In this document: positions 62,304 through 64,000 of the stretch, piece after piece
Layout of the letters: each line of letters starts with the position of its first letter
How positions within the stretch are numbered: the stretch's first letter is position 1
Notes under the pieces: model-generated
The model's input: only the letters and a program-made list of their open reading frames with translations
Databases searched by the model: none
Told to the model about the DNA's origin: nothing
Position numbers and translations under genes: made by a program
Assembly: GCA_964537875.1 (NCBI GenBank)
Contig: CAZIDN010000004.1
Span: forward strand, 68,458 to 132,457
Direction: 5' to 3'
DNA from: JAPKZH01 sp964537875
Lineage (GTDB): Bacteria; Acidobacteriota; Aminicenantia; Aminicenantales; UBA4085
Length of the DNA: 64,000 nucleotides

Positions 62304-64000
62304 ATGGCGCATAAGACAAGACAAGCGATCATCGCCTGTATCGGCCTCTTTCTTTCCGGTTCTCTTCTATTCGGCCAGAGCGAAGAATTGGCCAAGCTTC
62401 TTACCCAGTGCAGCCCGGGGGTCATCAACCTGGTGGTCTACGGGAAAGAGAAGCAGGAGATCGGCAAAGGTTCGGCCATCGTCCTGACGGAGAAAATCGC
62501 GGCGACGAGCTATCATCTCGTCAGCCAGGCTGCGAGCTGCGTCGCCTTCAATTATCGAAAAAAAGAAGTGGATGTCGAAGGCGTCATCGCCGTCGATAAG
62601 AACCTGGACCTGGCCCTCATCAGGATCGATGGCAAAGTTCAAATCATGCCCCTGGCCACGCCGGATGATTCCGCCGAAAACAAAAAGGTGTTCGCCGTCG
62701 GGGCCAACGAAGCGGGTGAGATCATCATCGCCGACGGCGCCTTGAGGAAATCCTTCGAAACGGCGGCCAATCAAAAAGTCTGGGAATCATCGCTGGCTGT
62801 ACCGGATACGTTCTCGGGAGGAGCTGTTGTCGATGCCGGCGGAAAAGTCGTCGGGATGATGATCATCATGGACAAGAGGTTGCGCTTCATCGTCCCGGCC
62901 GATGCCATCGAAGCGCTGCCCAAGACGGCCAAAATGACGCCTTTTAAGAGCTGGCAGCCGGAGGACTATCTGGGAGGCCTGGAGGCCGCCTGGCTGGCGG
63001 GCCGGCTTTATGCGTGGATGGGAGATGCCTTCAACGCCCAGAAGAACCTGGAAAAATATGCCAAGGCCAATCCCAATTCGCTGGAAGCCTGGACGATCCT
63101 GGCGACCGTCTATAACACCCAGCGGGATTATCAGAATGCGGTCACGGCCTACAAAAAAGTGATCGAGCTCGATCCCAAGAAGGCCGCCGCTTACGCCAGC
63201 CTAGGACAGATCTATGTCAGAATGCAGCGCTCGGCCGAGGCGGCCCCCGCCTTGGAAAAGGCGATCGAACTGGATCCGACCGACAAAGAGGCGACTCTTG
63301 CTCTCGGCGATGCGTATAAGGACGCCCGCGATTTTGTCAAAGCGGCCGAAGCCTATGAGAAGTACTTGAGCCTCAAACCGGACAATCCCGGGCCGGCCTA
63401 CCGGCGGCTCGGCGAAAGCCGGATGCAGGCCAACGAGTTCGACGCCGCGATCACCGCCTTCTTGGAGGCTTTGAAGCCTGATCCGCGCAGCCTGAACATC
63501 AACCTCAACCTGGCCCAGTCTTATGAGAAAGCCGGCCAACTCGATAAAGCCGAGGAAACGTTTAAATTCCTGGCTGAGGTCGATCCCAAGAGCGCCGGCT
63601 CGTATTACGGCTATATTCTCAACATGTATGACAAGGCCGGGCAGCCCATCAAAGCGATCGAGGCCGCCAATAAGCTCGTCGAGCTCAACCCGAAAAGTGA
63701 GCAGGCGATCTACAACCTGGGCTACGAATATCAAAAAGCCCAGAAATACCAGGAAGCGATCGATGTCTTTAAGCGGGTCCTGGCCATCAACCCGAACTAT
63801 GATTTATCCTATCTCCAGATCGGCTTCTGCTATTACACCCTGAAGAAATACAAAGAAGCCATCGAGCCGTTCAAGAAGAATGTCGAACTCGTGCCGGAAA
63901 ACGCCATGGGCTGGTTCTACATCGGCATTTGCTATATGTATCTCAAGGATTTCAACGCCGCGCTGGACCCGATCAAAAAAACCACGGATTTGCAGCCCGA
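62304..64000 (+). CDS. Exported trypsin-like protease domain fused to TPR repeats (3' end beyond window)
   Basis: 565 codons visible. A signal peptide (ACIGLFLSGSLLFGQ) precedes a short S1/HtrA-like domain with apparent His71 (ATSYHLVSQ), Asp102 (KNLDLALIRID) and Ser171 (DTFSGGAVVD; the usual GNSGGP is altered). From about residue 220 onward at least nine TPR units follow (for example AWTILATVYNTQRDYQNAVT, AYASLGQIYVRM, AIYNLGYEYQKAQKYQEAID). TPRs mediate protein contacts, so a periplasmic scaffold/protease is likely. Whether the protease is active is uncertain. Confidence 0.8.
   Translation, partial: MAHKTRQAIIACIGLFLSGSLLFGQSEELAKLLTQCSPGVINLVVYGKEKQEIGKGSAIVLTEKIAATSYHLVSQAASCVAFNYRKKEVDVEGVIAVDKNLDLALIRIDGKVQIMPLATPDDSAENKKVFAVGANEAGEIIIADGALRKSFETAANQKVWESSLAVPDTFSGGAVVDAGGKVVGMMIIMDKRLRFIVPADAIEALPKTAKMTPFKSWQPEDYLGGLEAAWLAGRLYAWMGDAFNAQKNLEKYAKANPNSLEAWTILATVYNTQRDYQNAVTAYKKVIELDPKKAAAYASLGQIYVRMQRSAEAAPALEKAIELDPTDKEATLALGDAYKDARDFVKAAEAYEKYLSLKPDNPGPAYRRLGESRMQANEFDAAITAFLEALKPDPRSLNINLNLAQSYEKAGQLDKAEETFKFLAEVDPKSAGSYYGYILNMYDKAGQPIKAIEAANKLVELNPKSEQAIYNLGYEYQKAQKYQEAIDVFKRVLAINPNYDLSYLQIGFCYYTLKKYKEAIEPFKKNVELVPENAMGWFYIGICYMYLKDFNAALDPIKKTTDLQP

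Noticed and set aside
1..64000. CRISPR arrays, riboswitches, rRNA operons, prophage
   Set aside because: No regularly spaced repeats, conserved aptamer-like leaders, rRNA-like stretches or phage structural genes were seen.

Overview
This window looks like a chromosomal segment of a Gram-negative, GC-moderate (by eye mid-50s % G+C) heterotroph. Outer-membrane parts are visible: a TonB-dependent receptor, a porin, lipoproteins and a LolA-like periplasmic protein. Gene content such as GTP-dependent PEP carboxykinase, a sigma-70/HspR heat-shock cluster, an AmmeMemoRadiSam protein, and many secreted sulfatase/PA14/GT-C proteins is compatible with a candidate lineage such as Aminicenantes or another Acidobacteriota relative. 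That placement is inference from gene content only, with no phylogeny run. Promoters of the ordinary TTGACA-N17-TATAAT type can be read in many intergenic gaps. I see no CRISPR array, no rRNA, one tRNA, and no convincing T-tract terminator.

Layout. 1-2967: start of a leftward TonB-dependent receptor, then a divergent dihydrolipoamide dehydrogenase. 2964-9239: a leftward three-gene envelope operon (sulfatase-like lipoprotein, PA14-GT-C membrane protein, large GT-C-like membrane protein). 9240-9692: a divergent promoter region split by a 267-bp MITE-like element with 22-bp terminal inverted repeats and a perfect 9-bp target duplication. 9693-18009: nuoABCDEFGHI of complex I plus an MBL-fold hydrolase; nuoJKLMN are absent. 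18069-19418: malic enzyme. 19582-22597: a compact cell-envelope cassette made of a helical lipoprotein ending in lysines, an L,D-transpeptidase whose N-terminus looks homologous to that lipoprotein, a membrane-anchored second L,D-transpeptidase, and a YkuD-like protein lacking the catalytic motif. 22663-27818: heat-shock operon 1 (dnaK, dnaJ, hspR-like regulator, sigma-70, DnaC-like ATPase). 27806-33588: pckG, small lipoprotein, tRNA-Asn, and a leftward redox/hydrolase operon. 33664-42246: a phosphate module (four-repeat Pho box, porin, pstSCAB, phoU, phoB, phoR, arsenate reductase). 42270-47827: membrane protein, toroid-fold protein, folK, yraN, cysS, a LKR/SDH remnant with an in-frame internal deletion, and a Memo-family protein. 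47975-52446: heat-shock operon 2 (hrcA, grpE, a DnaK without its C-terminal lid, dnaJ). 52455-58402: rsmE remnant, Ser/Thr kinase, ilvE, pilT, alaS. 58508-64000: lytic transglycosylase, a leftward four-gene membrane-protein/lipid-kinase operon, and the start of a protease-TPR protein.

How the genes work together. Complex I, Lpd, malic enzyme and PEPCK describe the C3/C4 node and NADH oxidation. The porin-Pst-Pho set is a complete phosphate-scavenging circuit with its own regulator and an arsenate detoxification enzyme. Two separate DnaK/DnaJ machines appear to be controlled by different repressors (HspR-like versus HrcA). The most novel-looking unit is the lipoprotein/L,D-transpeptidase cassette at 19582-22597, which may be an analogue of the Braun lipoprotein outer-membrane tether.
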